DNA from: Edolisoma coerulescens
Lineage: Eukaryota; Chordata; Aves; Passeriformes; Campephagidae
Length of the DNA: 64,000 nucleotides
Direction: 5' to 3'
Assembly: GCA_013397115.1 (NCBI GenBank)
Contig: VWZW01005505.1
Span: 806,001-870,000, forward strand
Shown piece after piece: positions 11,153-23,008 of the stretch (position 1 is the first letter of the stretch; each line of letters starts with the position of its first letter). Both the position numbers and the translations under genes were made by a program. The notes under the pieces are model-generated. The model was not told where the DNA came from and did no database searches. It was given only the letters and a program-made list of their open reading frames with translations.

Positions 11153-13107
11153 ATTGAAAATGAACTCTGTGTAGGTGTCCACTCAGCGACGTGCATTATG
11201 ATATCTCAGTTGCTACAGGAGAGCAAGAAAATTCGCATCAAGTTCCCGTCACTGTGAAGAATATTCAGTTAGAAGTTATTTTTTGGAACTGACAACATTT
11301 AAGGAATTTTTACAAATTAGTTATCACTGGGCATAGTTTACAGAAATTTGTGGTATAGCAATTTATCTTCAGAAAGATGTGGGAAAACAATTTCAGACAA
11401 TAGTTGGATATTTTCTGGAAAAAAAAGAACACTGGACAGAAAGTCACCCTTTGAGCTCTTACATTTTTTTCATATCTTTTCATCACTAGTAGCTTTACTC
11501 ATCAAGAATAAGATGAAGCCGTTTAATTGCTCCCTGTGGCTAAGGTAACTTAAACCGAAAGTCCACTATATCTGTATTTAACTTTGTAAGAAATAAGTTT
11601 CCCATTGTATTTGTCTTTTCTATTACCATTACTGAGCAGAAGTGTGAACAGAATCTAGAATCATTAAAAAAGGGGACAACCCTGCAGAAAACAGTTCTTT
11701 TTACATCAGACTTATTATCCATATATTTTGCATAAGTTTCAATGTAACTGTATTTTAAAAGAAATTAAACTGAATTTACCAAATTTTAGAAGGCAGGGAA
11801 TTTTACTTTGATTATGTGGTCAGTTATTGCTTTACTAGTCTCACATTCTAGTGATTCAATAAAATAGTATTAATAACACATAAAAGAAGCTCCCTCATCT
11901 GTTAATCCCAGTTGTTTATTTCCTGCCTCTCAGAAAAAAAAGAAGTATTTCAATAATGATGATGAAATTTCATCCGTTTTCGTTTTGTCCTTTCACATCT
12001 TGCCTAGAGGGCAATACAGAAAATGGCAGAAATTATTTCAATGTGCTAAATGTATATATATGTATATATTTCTTAAGAGATGTTCAGTTTGTCCTCAGCA
12101 TATTTATTTGAGTAAGAAAACTATTTGAACTATTATAGATACAAAGCTAACTGGAAAGAGGTTTGTGGCTTTTCTTTCTCTAGAAAAAAATTGTTATAAA
12201 GCCAGTAATCTTTGAAATGTTTTACTTTTCCTTTGATAGTTCTGAAAACAGACTTCACTTGGCTAGTGAACTTCTGGGTCTAATTTAATTATGTTGTGAA
12301 TTGGTGTGAAAGTTTGCTACGGTACAAATGAAACTGTTGTTTAAAGCAGTCTCAACAGGGGAAGCATGAAAGGATGACGTACATCAGAAATGAGTTTTCT
12401 GTGAGGTTTGCAAAGCTGACTGCAAGAAGGTTTTTCTATGCTATTTTCTTTCTATGGCAAAAATCTCATACATGCCTCTACTTAACACATGAAAGAAGAA
12501 AAAAATATGAACTTAGGCTGGAGGACTCACAGCAAAACAATACTGTACTGCTAACCACTTGTTTTGTACCCTAGTCTGAGGCAGAGGCTGCTTGAAGACT
12601 AATAACTGCTGCAAGCTTGAAATCTCTGGGTAGTTTTACATTTTCCAGTGTTTCCACAGGGTAGACTCCACTCCACAGTATTTCTAAAGGAAGGCTATGC
12701 TTGAACACACAACTATGCATTAAGAAAGGAGTGGTACAGTAACATGCACTGGACACCTGCGAAGTATCTGTTTCAGCTGAATCCTAATAGTTTCAGATGC
12801 AAATGCATCACTTGAAACAAAAAACAGTGAGCAAGCATGAATACTGCAAACCTGAGGAAGCTGGTGGTATTTTCTAGGTTATATTTGTAGTCACTGAATT
12901 TTTTTCATAGGTTGAAAATTCTGGTAGGTCTTTTTATTTGCAAATCTCAATACTAGATAAGCTAAACATAAATGTTAAAAAATGCCTTACAGATAATGCA
13001 AGCAAGCTGTAATATCAATAGGTATTTTACTGTACCCATAGCTCAGGATACCTTATCTCATCAAGGTAAAAGTAATAGTTTCATAATGACCTGGGGCTTG
13101 AATTAGT

Positions 13108-13181
13108 AGTGTTGTAATAATTTAGTAATGGGGGACTTTGATGACTACTGTTGTAACAGTTCAATAATGGGGAAATTTGAT
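13108..13181 (+). repeat. Imperfect 35-bp tandem duplication
   Basis: The segment agtgttgtaataatttagta... (13,108-13,142) is followed after 4 bp by a diverged second copy (13,147-13,181) sharing the tgttgtaa...aataatgggg...tttgat skeleton. I see only two copies. Confidence 0.6.
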
Positions 13182-13744
13182 ACCAAATGAAATATTTGTT
13201 CTCACAGTCTCTCCTGGTGAGAAACATAACTGAAAAAGCAGAGAAGAACCACAGCCATTCCCAGATCAGTGGATTACTTTCACCATCACCTCTACTGAAA
13301 ATGTTTAGCTAAAAGAACAATTCTTAAAATTTCAAAATAGAAAAATTGGCAAAGTGGCTAAATGCAGGAAGCATGCTGGTTTTGATTTTCAATTATCACA
13401 GATAAGATGTCATTTTTCAAGACGACTGACTTTAGACACTGTATTGAGAAATTAAAATGTCATATAGATGATATTGGTGAGAATAGTAGGAATAATCTGT
13501 CTACTCTGACTCAAATAATAAACCAGAAAATTATTTACTGTTTCTGAGAAATGTAACACTGCAAAATCACAGAAGAGTCACACACAAATCACTGCCTAAC
13601 TGAAAAGTTATTTTAAGGTGAAATAAAACAGGACTCCCAAATGAGTGTTTCCATTCAAAGGGGAAATTTAATCTGCATCTCCTAAAGTTGCAAGAACTTT
13701 GAAAATACTAATGGATTCTAATTAATAATAATAAATTGCTCTAC

Positions 13745-13820
13745 CTGTAAATATCTAGGGATATTTAACTGTAATGCTCCATATACTTCTGTGGTCCTAT
13801 AACTGGCTTCTGGCTGACAT
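13745..13820 (-). other. Candidate minus-strand exon (76 nt)
   Basis: On the minus strand a pyrimidine-rich acceptor (...gctcattctcatatttag) precedes a 76-nt segment followed by the donor CAG|gtagag. One frame is open throughout (one split base plus 25 codons). Its peptide has a balanced composition (starts CQPEASYRTTEV) unlike typical AT-rich noncoding translations. The protein is not recognised. Its phase is not directly compatible with the candidate at 20,145-20,184 without an intervening exon; a 17-nt micro-exon at about 17.4 kb would fit but is weak. It may be a pseudo-exon. Confidence 0.18.
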
Positions 13821-16252
13821 CTAAATATGAGAATGAGCTGATCACCTTTAATAGAAACACATTAAATAAGATTGGTATATGTACAGTAAAAGAGGTCCAG
13901 AAGTTCATTTAACTCAATTAAGACATTTAAAGGCTAGTGTGGAAAATAGAGAAGATTTTAGAATTTTGCTCCCAAACCCCAGAAATTACTGCTAGTAAAT
14001 TCTGCTTTGACCCAAATACGTGACCTTTGAAGTATGCAAACCAAGAAGCAAACCTACACTTCTTGTTTAATAAAGTCAGAAATATAATTTTACTATCTTT
14101 CTTCCACTTTTTCCACTTTCTTCCACTCAGATTCTACATCAAGATTTCCTCTAATATACAATCATCACCGTATGAAACTACTACAACATAGGTTAAAAAA
14201 ATGGCAAAAGCATAAAGCAAGAAAAAGCTGTGCATTTCAAAAATATAAAACTAAATATAAATTAAAAGGATTAAGGTTTCAGATCTGAAAATCTATATTA
14301 GGATGAACTTTATAAAAAGTAGAGATCTGGTGTGAAAGACAACACTTTCTGTCTGATCACAGGTATGATTAAATAACATAGTTTATACGCATAGGTAAAG
14401 AAGTAGCCCTTACTAGGGAAAAAAAAATAAAGCACTTTTCATCCAGTTGTTGTGGAAATATAACCAAGCTTACTTTAATGTATCACCACTTCTTCTACCA
14501 TTATAAATGTTATTGAGATTATAATATTGTATTTTCACTTTTTTCTTTTTTCAGAGAAGGGTCTACTGCCAATTGTAAATGTATTTTGTAAGAAATATAA
14601 TTTGATTTGCTAGAATGCAAGCTCATCCTAAATTGACGTCTTGCATTGTATGTCTGGCAGTTTTTGGAGGGAACATTACGTAGTCATTTATTAACAGTAA
14701 AAAAGTCTGTTTTAATTCTTTAAAAAAATATGACTATTTAGACAAATGTCCAAAAGGAAGACAAACATTTCTATGTAGGATAGACATGTGCTATACTGTG
14801 AAAAATAATTAGAGTAGTCAGCAAATCCCTACTGGCACAAATGTGAGGAGACACTGGCCAGAAAAATCTGTCTGGTTTTCAGAATGTGTAACACTTCTCT
14901 TAGAGAAATAAAAGGGTCTCTCACTAAAATCTTAGCTGTCACATTAGCATTAAATCAGTGCCTGCCAGCAAATGTGGTAAAAGGTTGTTAAAGGTTTTCA
15001 TTGTAAACACTATTTTTCTGAGAGCTTAAACAATACTACAGAAAAGGGCTCTGGGCTAAAGTGCAGAATATTGCATATCTCTCAGAAAGTGTGTCTTTAG
15101 GCACTTATTTTTTAATTCCTTTACTGAGATAGGTCCTAATCTTGATAAGTAAAGCTTAAGTGAAAGCAATAGGACACAATCCCTAAGAATGCTCAAGCAT
15201 TGGGCACACAACATGCAACTTGCAATCTGATCCTCCTTGCTGGGATCCCAGTCAGAACCTGGCTCCTTAAAATTCCTTTAAATTAAATTGATTCAAGACT
15301 ACCACAGTTTAAAGATATTTTATTTGGATTAATAGCTGAATTCATATCTTTCCATGAGAAAACTCCTCATGAGTACTGACACATAGGCATTTCTCTATCT
15401 TTCTTTTTAAAAGAAGAACCAGATGTACCACTAAGAGACCAATCTACACTGAATAAATCCCATTTCCCCCAAGGACAGCTCCAGAACAGCCATCATGAAG
15501 GTACTTAGAAAGGGAAACATCAGTATCAGTCATGAAAAGAAAAGCTGTGAATATGAACAAAGACTTTAAAAGGTCACAAAAGTTGACAGAAAAATGCACC
15601 AACTAAACAAAAGCTAGAGTGACATCCAATCTGAAAATATATAGAAACAAGATGAGTAAATACCGCGTATCTCTTAAAAATAAAAGAGCTAGGATTATTG
15701 CCTGAAAAAATACCGATTAACACATCAGATTAAAAAGAAAAGCCTTCTCATTATGTATCTAAGCTAGTCCATACCAGAAACATAGGAGTGAGCCTAGATT
15801 GCACTTCTATTTGTGCCACCAAATAAGCAGTAATACAAACCACACAGACTATGCCCCCAAAGCATGTGTGAAATACAATAAATTAAATTGTTCCTAAAGA
15901 TTGGCATTTTTTCAACAAGAAATTCAAGTGCTGTTAATTTTGTCATTGAAACTTTCAAACTTTTTTGCCATCTCTGAAGATAGACAGAAACAGAATTCAT
16001 CCCTCACAAGAAAAGAGAAAAGAGTGTTTTAAATAGCGTACCATCTGTTTAGCAAACCCAGAACGAAAGGTTTAAACATTTTAGAAAACATTGAGCAGCT
16101 CTATGTGTTAGTAATGGTATATCTATAACAATTTTGAGTCAACACCTTCCTTTCATTTAAACCACAGCTGCTGGAGTTCAGTATCTCTGCAAATAGGGTA
16201 ACAAGTCCCTAACAGTAGTTGGAGCTAAATACCTTGGATCATTACTAAATGG

Positions 16253-16279
16253 AAAAAAAAAATAGAAAAAAAAAAAAAG
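16253..16279 (+). repeat. A-rich simple sequence
   Basis: Two A-runs separated by a short interruption (aatag). It is simple sequence without a recognisable element attached. Confidence 0.8.
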
Positions 16280-17685
16280 ATTTGTAATGGCATGTTATGG
16301 AACAATAAGGTAGACAAGACTGCTTTTAACTAAGTATCGCTAGCCTATAAGAAAGAATTAATAGCTCTCCACAGAGCCTAAGATCATATATAAACAGAAA
16401 AGTGCTTGATGACACTGAAACCTGGAAGGTATACAACAACAGCAGCAAAAGTAGTACTGAGAACAGGCTCATCTGGTTTACTTGAGTAAACCAAGCCTTC
16501 AATATGTTAACCAAAACATTACGTATCTGAGCATGATTAGACCTGATTTGAACTATTTAAAGTTTAATGCTGCAGTCTCCTTTATACAGAAGCAGGAAGC
16601 TAGCTAGTAGATGAATGGATTTTGCCTGAGAAAGGGAAAAGAATACTTCAAAAGTGGAAAGACAGAATTCTAAGACTGCAATACAAAAAGAGGGCAAAAA
16701 TTTCATTAACACTTCACAAATGGTAACTGCTGAGTTCAACCAGGGGCAGTGCTTGCAGTGACTGTACTTTAACTAAAGAGACTGAATTCCTTAATTATCA
16801 ATTGAATAAAGGTAGAGTACAAAACCACTGTTTTAATATTTTATTTTTCTGAAGTAATCAAAGAATTTTTTAAAAAATCTAGGGTGGTTCCAAATAGTTT
16901 TCTGATTCTCTCTCTCATAGAGGACACTATTTCATAACTATTAACATTTGCTTTATTGATGTGCTACTCTAGTCCAAAACTAAATTCATTTTAGTGTGAA
17001 ATAACAAATGAGAATACCCAGCCTACGTGTAATCTGTAAAATTCAACAAGGGGAACAATAAAGAAGTGCATAGGTTAAGCCCAAGGTCAAACATATCAGC
17101 AGGAGTCAAGTCAGAAGTTCATAGATTAGGTGAATTCTTGTTAATTAGCATTACATTGGCATATTTTGTAAAACTACAGGTAAAGATTGCTTGCTGTGTA
17201 ATAATGTATCTTAATAACTCTCAGTGGGAACATCCACTTGATGGAGAAAGGAAGTGATGAGAAAGTGAATAGTAACAAATTATTAGAAAGATAGTATTCA
17301 CTAAACAGTTGTAAGAAATTTGCAAATTATACATCTTATTGACTAGTGAGGGTGCATTTATCTCTCACCTAACATTGCAAAGGTACTGAGAACTAGCAGA
17401 TGTAAAATGCAGTGAAAATTAATTTTAATGGAAAGTTAAATAGCAGATATAAAGAAAAGTGTCTTTTGTCAGACTTACATATACTGAAGTCCATGTTGGT
17501 CAAGTTAGTATAAACTATAATACAAAACTCAAGGTTGGACATTTGATAAATATGCTATATTTTGGACAAGTGAAGATGGCTTTTGTAAAGGAAATTATTA
17601 CTTTGTAGACCTACTGAAGCACTTTTTATCATTCAACAGACACATGAATGTGACTGATTTGGTTGCCTGGAGTTGCTTGGTAGGT

Positions 17686-17713
17686 AGCAAATCCAAATTC
17701 CTTTGGATTTGCT
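17686..17713. repeat. Perfect 12-bp inverted repeat (hairpin)
   Basis: AGCAAATCCAAA (17,686-17,697) and TTTGGATTTGCT (17,702-17,713) are exact reverse complements separated by the 4-nt loop TTCC. No transcription unit is evident next to it. The arms do not extend further, so it is too short for a microRNA precursor. Confidence 0.8.
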
Positions 17714-17884
17714 GAAAAAAATTCCTAGAGTTTCTCAACAAAAGCTATTATAAAAAGTAAGCAGATAAGAAAGCAGGCATATATAACTGAGACTTTAAAA
17801 GCCAAGTAGTAGAGAGTTAGAAGTAAAGATATAGTTCCTGAAATTGAGAGACATTACTGCTGGACTTTTTCAAAGAGTTTTTCT

Positions 17885-18796
17885 AGGGTCCATGCTGTTC
17901 AACTCATAAATGATCTGGGAAGAGGGATGAGGGTTGTTGAGAAATGTTCCCGATCAAAGTTATTTGGGCTAGCCAAGACAAGGACGGACAGTGTAGAACT
18001 CCAGAAATTCCATACTCACAAGCCTCAGTGACAAGGCCAAACAATAGCAAAATAAATGCCCTGCAAATAAATGTAAAGTGATGCATAAGAGAGGATGAGG
18101 GAAGGTGGGAAATTTAACATAGTGGGCCTGGAGTTGACAGTCACCATGGAGAAATGAGCCTATGATTGCATAACCATTCAATATTGGTATTCAGTAAGAA
18201 ACTAAGAAGAAAAAGCTGAGGGAATAATTTTGAAATAGTAGAAACCTAAGACCTTCTCACACTTTAAAAGCCACAAGTAGCATTCAAAATCCAAAACAGG
18301 GCAACAAAGATGAACAGCCTCTATACAGAGATCCGAGTAGGATGCTTCTCTTGAAATGAAAATCTCCGAATAAGGTTTTAGATGAAGCTCACAAGTCACT
18401 GGTGGCATAAAGGGAATGGACTCTTTACAGCTCAATCAAATCCAGTCCAAGGTAGATTCAAATTAAGATAGAAGAAAACACATTCAAAATAACAACAAAA
18501 AAAGTTCTTTATACACAAAATGAACAGCGTAGTAATCCCATGCAACTCATAAGTGTTCTAAGACTTAAATAGGTTTGTGGGAATAGATTCACAGAACAAA
18601 AATCCAACAAAATCTTAATCTTTAGAAACCACGTACATCTGATGAAATTTCATCAGCTAAAACTGCTGGAGGCTTGGGAATCTAGTTCTTATTCTTATTC
18701 TTCCCTGGGCATATATTTATAACCACTGCCCAGAGACAGGATGCTGTCCAGACAATTCTTATCCTAATCCCATATGGGCATTCTTCTTTTGCTATG
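17885..18796 (+). mobile_element. Ancient CR1/L3-like LINE fragment
   Basis: A heavily diverged plus-strand LINE relic covering the end of ORF2 and the 3' untranslated region. Signatures still visible are INDL (17,906-17,917), NKCKVMH (18,066-18,086), a 'gggcaacaaagatga' block (about 18,300), and a 3'-end block 'agagacaggatgctg' followed by 'catatgggcattcttcttt' (about 18,735-18,790). That block matches the 3' end typical of old amniote CR1/L3 elements (turtle and crocodile-like 'agacaggatactgggctagatgg...tatggccattctt'). The frame is broken by several frameshifts and stops. It is older than the other CR1 copies in the window. Confidence 0.7.
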
Positions 18797-19614
18797 TTTC
18801 CTCATGTCATTACTTTTAGGCACTCCCTGAAGTGGGCATGGATGCCTTTGAGGCAGCTCATCCTGTTAATGCCTGATACATTTAAAATATTTGCTTCTCA
18901 GTTTTGGATTACTCTTGGAGGGTAGAAGGCAAGAACAATCATAAAATGTTACTGCTACAGGACTTCACTTATAAACACAGGCATCTTTTATTGGATAATG
19001 TCTAATATGTCAGAAAATTTTCATGCTTTTAGGATAGTTCAATGAGTTTTTTGCATTATCATGTCCATGAAGTACCTTTCTTCAAATGGTAGTACCCCAT
19101 AAGTGAATCAGTAGACAAGTGCAAACATGGAATCTCTCTGAACAGTTAACAAGTCTACCAATGAGAACTGCCCTTTGCCATTGAAGACTATCTCCTGTCA
19201 AGAGCTGGAATACCAATGAGATTAAACATAACTTCCTCTAAAGCTTTTCAAGTGAAACAACATGGCTTTATCATAGAATTAAGTAGTAACACTTCATTTA
19301 ATATGTACATTAATTATTGCTGAATTATAATGGAGTGTCTAAAAAGTTGTATAATATCCACATTAATACTTAATGAATTCATTATGATGAGTGTAATTAC
19401 AATGAATACTAACTACATTAATGGCAGCTAGACATGCTAGAAAAAGTGTTACCCATTTACTTGACATGTTCCAAATGGAATATATTTTCTTAATGTATTT
19501 GGAAGAGTAGTGTGAATAGCTTGAATTGTAGTGTGAAGCAGAGTGTTTAGCAGAGGTTTTTTTTAGTATCATTGAACAACTAATTATTTTACTATATGTT
19601 TGGCTTCTATGCAC

Positions 19615-19629
19615 ATATATATATATATA
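19615..19629 (+). repeat. (AT)n short microsatellite
   Basis: About 7.5 perfect AT dinucleotide units. Confidence 0.9.
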
Positions 19630-20144
19630 ATACAATCTGAATGCATTATATGAATCAAATAAAAATAGTAAATCGTCCAATCAGTCTTATGCTTCTGATG
19701 GCATTTAGTTTCACTTATACACATATAAGAATAAAATCCTAGATGCATGGTCAGAAAAATAGGAAGTCAGGAAACAGACTGTATATGCTGCTGTGCCCCA
19801 GTTTTGCACTCCAGTATTCATTGTGGTGTGCACTCTACAGATCAACCATGTTCTAGGCAAAGCCTGATGTCAGGTGGTATGTTTAGCACTGTTCTGCATT
19901 TATATTTCTTGACCTGTTGGCCTAAGCCTTACATAAACTATTCTTGCCGATGGCAAAAGAAATCTGGCTTGGGAATTGTATCTGTAGCCACATGCCAGAT
20001 GTCTCACGAGCTCTCACAGTGTATTAATTGTTCACCAGTTTTCAAGGAAGAACACAGTTTTATTCATAAGATAAAATTTTAGTGGATTCAGAAAAATAAA
20101 ACGTGATGCCTAATTCAACAGGAGAAACAAAAAGAGTTACTTAC

Positions 20145-20184
20145 AATGCTCTTTTCAATCAATGGAATGCAATTTTTCTGCCAT
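20145..20184 (-). other. Candidate minus-strand micro-exon (40 nt)
   Basis: This candidate has very good splice signals on the minus strand. The acceptor tract is ...ttcttttgctttgtttgttttcacag and the donor is ATT|gtaagtaac. One frame is open (one split base plus 13 codons, WQKNCIPLIEKSI). It is phase-compatible with the upstream candidate at 21,506-21,564 (AG|A split codon). The short length makes a chance match likely. The gene is not recognised. Confidence 0.17.
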
Positions 20185-21505
20185 CTGTGAAAACAAACAA
20201 AGCAAAAGAAATAATTTCACATAGGCCACAGAATTATAGAAATTTTATGTACAAGTAAAGAGAGTATAATTAGACGTTATAGTACTAATAGGCAACTAAA
20301 ATATTATCATACTTATTCTTCCTCTACTTTAATTCAATTCTTTGATTCAAAGGCAACATCATCAACTGGATTCCTTCTTTTGCAAAAACATATCTAATAC
20401 AGCATAAACTGTAAAAAAACATTCATTGCTTTGTCCAAAGAAAAGAAAAAGTCAGTGGATTAGTAGGGCAAACAAGGATTAAAAATGCTGCCAAACACTT
20501 GACAAAACATCAAAACACAGCTTGAATCTCTGTTCACACAACAGAAGATACAAAGAAAAAAGTATCATCCTTTAACTTTTCTTGTATCGTATTTCAGAGG
20601 AAGATGAACTGTAGCCTTCCGGCAATTGCTAATGCAGTGTTTGTATTCTGTGTTGAGATTATCCACTTGGGTGCTGCACTGGAGCTCCCTGGGCTATTTT
20701 GACACTGCATCCAGATGCTCCAATTTTGCTTCAGTGACTCAAGAGCAGAGCCAAAATGCCTTAAAGCAATGTTCAAAGGGTTAGGTCTTGATGAACAATT
20801 AAAGTATCCAGAAGTGTTTCTGAACATCTCTGACTGGTGCTGAAGTGACTTTAATGGCCTTAGTGCGACATCCGGGCAGGGAATATGTAATAGAAAGATT
20901 CAGGTCTACACTCAAGGTGAACGTTGATTTTGCTCCACTTTTATAGGAAAAATAAAACAAAGTGCAAGTACAAAAGAAAAATAGTCCATGATTTTAACTG
21001 TAGTATATCAGTTCTAGAAAGGATGAATATTTGTCTGCTTTATATAAACCACTTAAAAAGATCTAGTTAGAATATTTTATTAAAGTTGCATTCGTCATAT
21101 ATTCCCACTTTCTTGTTTGAGACCTAAATAATTTACTGTTTGAGCACTTTTTAAGGTGAATGTACACCCTGTAGAACCTAAGCATAATTCCACAGAAAAT
21201 AAAGATCTTTGTACTTCAATGTACTTCAGTTGTCCATAAATAAAATGTTATCTCACTCAAGCACTGAGTGTTATTATTCTAACCATTAAATATTTATGGA
21301 ATTGGAAACTTATTTTGGAAAGCCTCATTCATTAACTGGAGAACAACTTTGTCTATTAAATGTTACAAAACCAGAGAAATGTAAAAGGCTCCATCCCACC
21401 CACAACACAGGTCCTGAAGTTCCTGAGTATCAATTTTAGTGTTCTGATACAAGATAGAGTAAGAAAACACTTTCAGGTGGCAAGTGTCACTGAAGAAGGT
21501 TTTAC

Positions 21506-21564
21506 CTGAACAATGACAGTGCATGATTTAGGTTGGAAGAGATGGATTTGATACAGAATACAAA
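21506..21564 (-). other. Candidate minus-strand exon (59 nt)
   Basis: The acceptor is ...aacttccacctggtatacag and the donor CAG|gtaaaacc. The frame is open for 19 codons plus 2 bases. Its phase joins both the candidate at 25,212-25,263 (which ends on a codon boundary) and that at 20,145-20,184. No known protein motif is seen. Confidence is low because the splice signals are common in this T-rich strand. Confidence 0.15.
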
Positions 21565-21978
21565 CTGTATACCAGGTGGAAGTTAACTGTGGGAAATCTC
21601 AAGAGACACATGTAGAGAAAACTGAGGGATGCCCTGAAAGAAATTTTGTGGGGGAAAAAAAAAAGAAAAAAAAAAATCACTGCAAAAAATCACTTTATGA
21701 TCCCTCCAGCACCTTCTCCTCCTCTGTTTCTGTTAACTTTGCATCTGGTTGCTACTGCCGGTTAGCTCACCTACTGTGCTGAAAATCATTCACTAAATTA
21801 AGACTCAGGAACGCTGGGTTTCACAACTGGTACCAGCAAACCTTCTGTGTGACTCTGTAAAGATTTGCAATATTTGACAACTTATTCTGTATCTGTACAC
21901 TACTACTGAGACATTTTCCTGCAAGAGATCAACAGCTGACCTTTGCAGGTAAGATTTTGCTAGCTTTTTTTCCTCATC

Positions 21979-22015
21979 AAAAAAAAAAAAAANNNNNNNN
22001 NNNNNAAAAAAAAAA
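21979..22015. other. Assembly gap inside a poly-A run
   Basis: A14, then 13 undetermined bases (21,993-22,005), then A10. The gap sits within a homopolymer, so the true run length is unknown. The small N count suggests a local consensus failure, not a large missing insert. Confidence 0.95.
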
Positions 22016-22608
22016 GGTAGAGAAAAATGACTCAGATTTCATAAACGGGCAGTGTTTCTTTTGTATTGATCTTTGTGTCTGAATTGAAATAAGCACTCGT
22101 GGCCAGCAAGTTCTACTACTCCTTCTTAATATAAGCATGCTAGTTCAGCTCAATACAGGTTCTTGAATTAGGAAGTGTTAAGAAACATGGAAGTATATGC
22201 AGGAGGGCGTAAAGTATTATGTAATTAATTTACAGTTAGTTGCTTTAACAAAAAGGGTATTGAAAAAAAGAATCAGTCATCTTCCCCCTCCTCTACAATA
22301 TCTGCCATTCAACTAAACTGATGGATTTAGTGACAAAGAAAACCATACTTTAATTTCATTTGGAACTGATAGAAATATTAAGGAAATATTTAAGAACAAA
22401 AAATGTGGAGAAGAATTATCCTTCTACGTTCCCAAAAGTAGCATTTTTCTCCAATCATTTATCTGTATACTTGCCAGAGACATAGGTAACTCTGCAGAAA
22501 CAATTTAAACACAAAACTAAAGAACTGGAAATGAAAGATTAGGCTTACATGCTCTTTGTAAATCATTCATGGAAGTAAAGAGAATCCCCCCTCTCTTCAC
22601 TTATTCAA

Positions 22609-22975
22609 TAGCTCTGCGGTTAGGGCCTCATCTGATATACAATGTGGGACAATCAGGTTCAAGACCTTGTCTGCACATTCTTGAACCCACATTTTCACTT
22701 TCCCAGAAGAGTTCTTAAACCAGTGAGAAATCTATAATTGGCTTCTCTCGATCCCCATGGAAAAAGCTGTTCTGCATGGATTATTTAAATACTGAGTCAA
22801 AGAGAGAGAATGACTCTTTGGTCTGGTGGTTAAAGAATTCATTTGGGAGGCACACAGCTCGGTCAAAGAAGCAGTTCAAATAGTTCAGGTAAGAGTGTAC
22901 CACTGCAGAATATCCAGTGGTTAGGTGATTCCCGTGGAAGGCAGGAAATAAAGGTTTAAATCTAAGGCAGGGGGA
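22609..22975 (+). mobile_element. Three tRNA-like SINE heads in a row
   Basis: Three segments each resemble a tRNA-derived SINE head with an A-box-like 'gGTTAGGgc/GTGGTTAaag/aGTGGTTAGg' and a downstream B-box-like element. Unit 1 (22,609-22,680) has B box GGTTCAAGACC at 22,656-22,666, matching the consensus GGTTCRANNCC. Unit 2 (22,817-22,890) has 'gcagttcaaatag' at 22,871-22,883. Unit 3 (22,913-22,975) has 'ggtttaaatct' at 22,953-22,963. A-to-B spacing is about 30-50 nt in each, as in tRNAs. The units are diverged and spaced irregularly. Unit 1 is the best match and unit 2 the weakest. They do not fold as intact tRNAs, so I do not call tRNA genes. Confidence 0.4.
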
Positions 22976-22992
22976 AGGGGTTGAAACCTAGT

Positions 22993-23008
22993 CTCCTATA
23001 TATAGGAG
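22993..23008. repeat. Perfect 16-bp palindrome
   Basis: CTCCTATATATAGGAG is its own reverse complement, with a TATATA centre. It lies just right of the SINE-like cluster. Confidence 0.85.

Larger units (their letters stand above)
10170..17884. other. Long AT-rich stretch, no gene recognised
   Basis: No gene, CR1 or LTR is recognisable in this 7.7 kb. It contains a TAAA microsatellite (11,119-11,152), an imperfect 35-bp tandem duplication (13,108-13,181), an A-rich run (16,253-16,279) and a perfect 12-bp-arm hairpin (17,686-17,713). One minus-strand splice-bounded candidate exon lies at 13,745-13,820 and is listed separately. All other frames are 60-68 codons or shorter and have noncoding-like composition. 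Confidence 0.5.
18797..22608. other. AT-rich stretch with assembly gap
   Basis: No gene is recognised. The stretch contains a short AT microsatellite (19,615-19,629) and a plus-strand 111-codon frame (19,747-20,082), Cys/His/Ser-rich and unrecognised. A slightly GC-richer patch lies at about 20,590-20,880. Two minus-strand candidate exons (20,145-20,184 and 21,506-21,564) and an assembly gap in a poly-A run are also present. No repeat family is evident. Confidence 0.45.

Noticed and set aside
14545..14577. Plus-strand 33-nt segment between ...ttttttcttttttcag and gtaagaaat
   Set aside because: It is very short and isolated, and two of three frames are open simply because of its length.
19747..20082. 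111-codon plus-strand ORF, Cys/Ser/His-rich
   Set aside because: No cysteine spacing matches a known knottin, zinc finger or defensin pattern, and there is no signal peptide. Probably chance.
22609..22680. Possible functional tRNA gene (B box GGTTCAAGACC)
   Set aside because: No acceptor stem pairing or anticodon arm could be made by eye, and the A box is degenerate. It fits a SINE head better.
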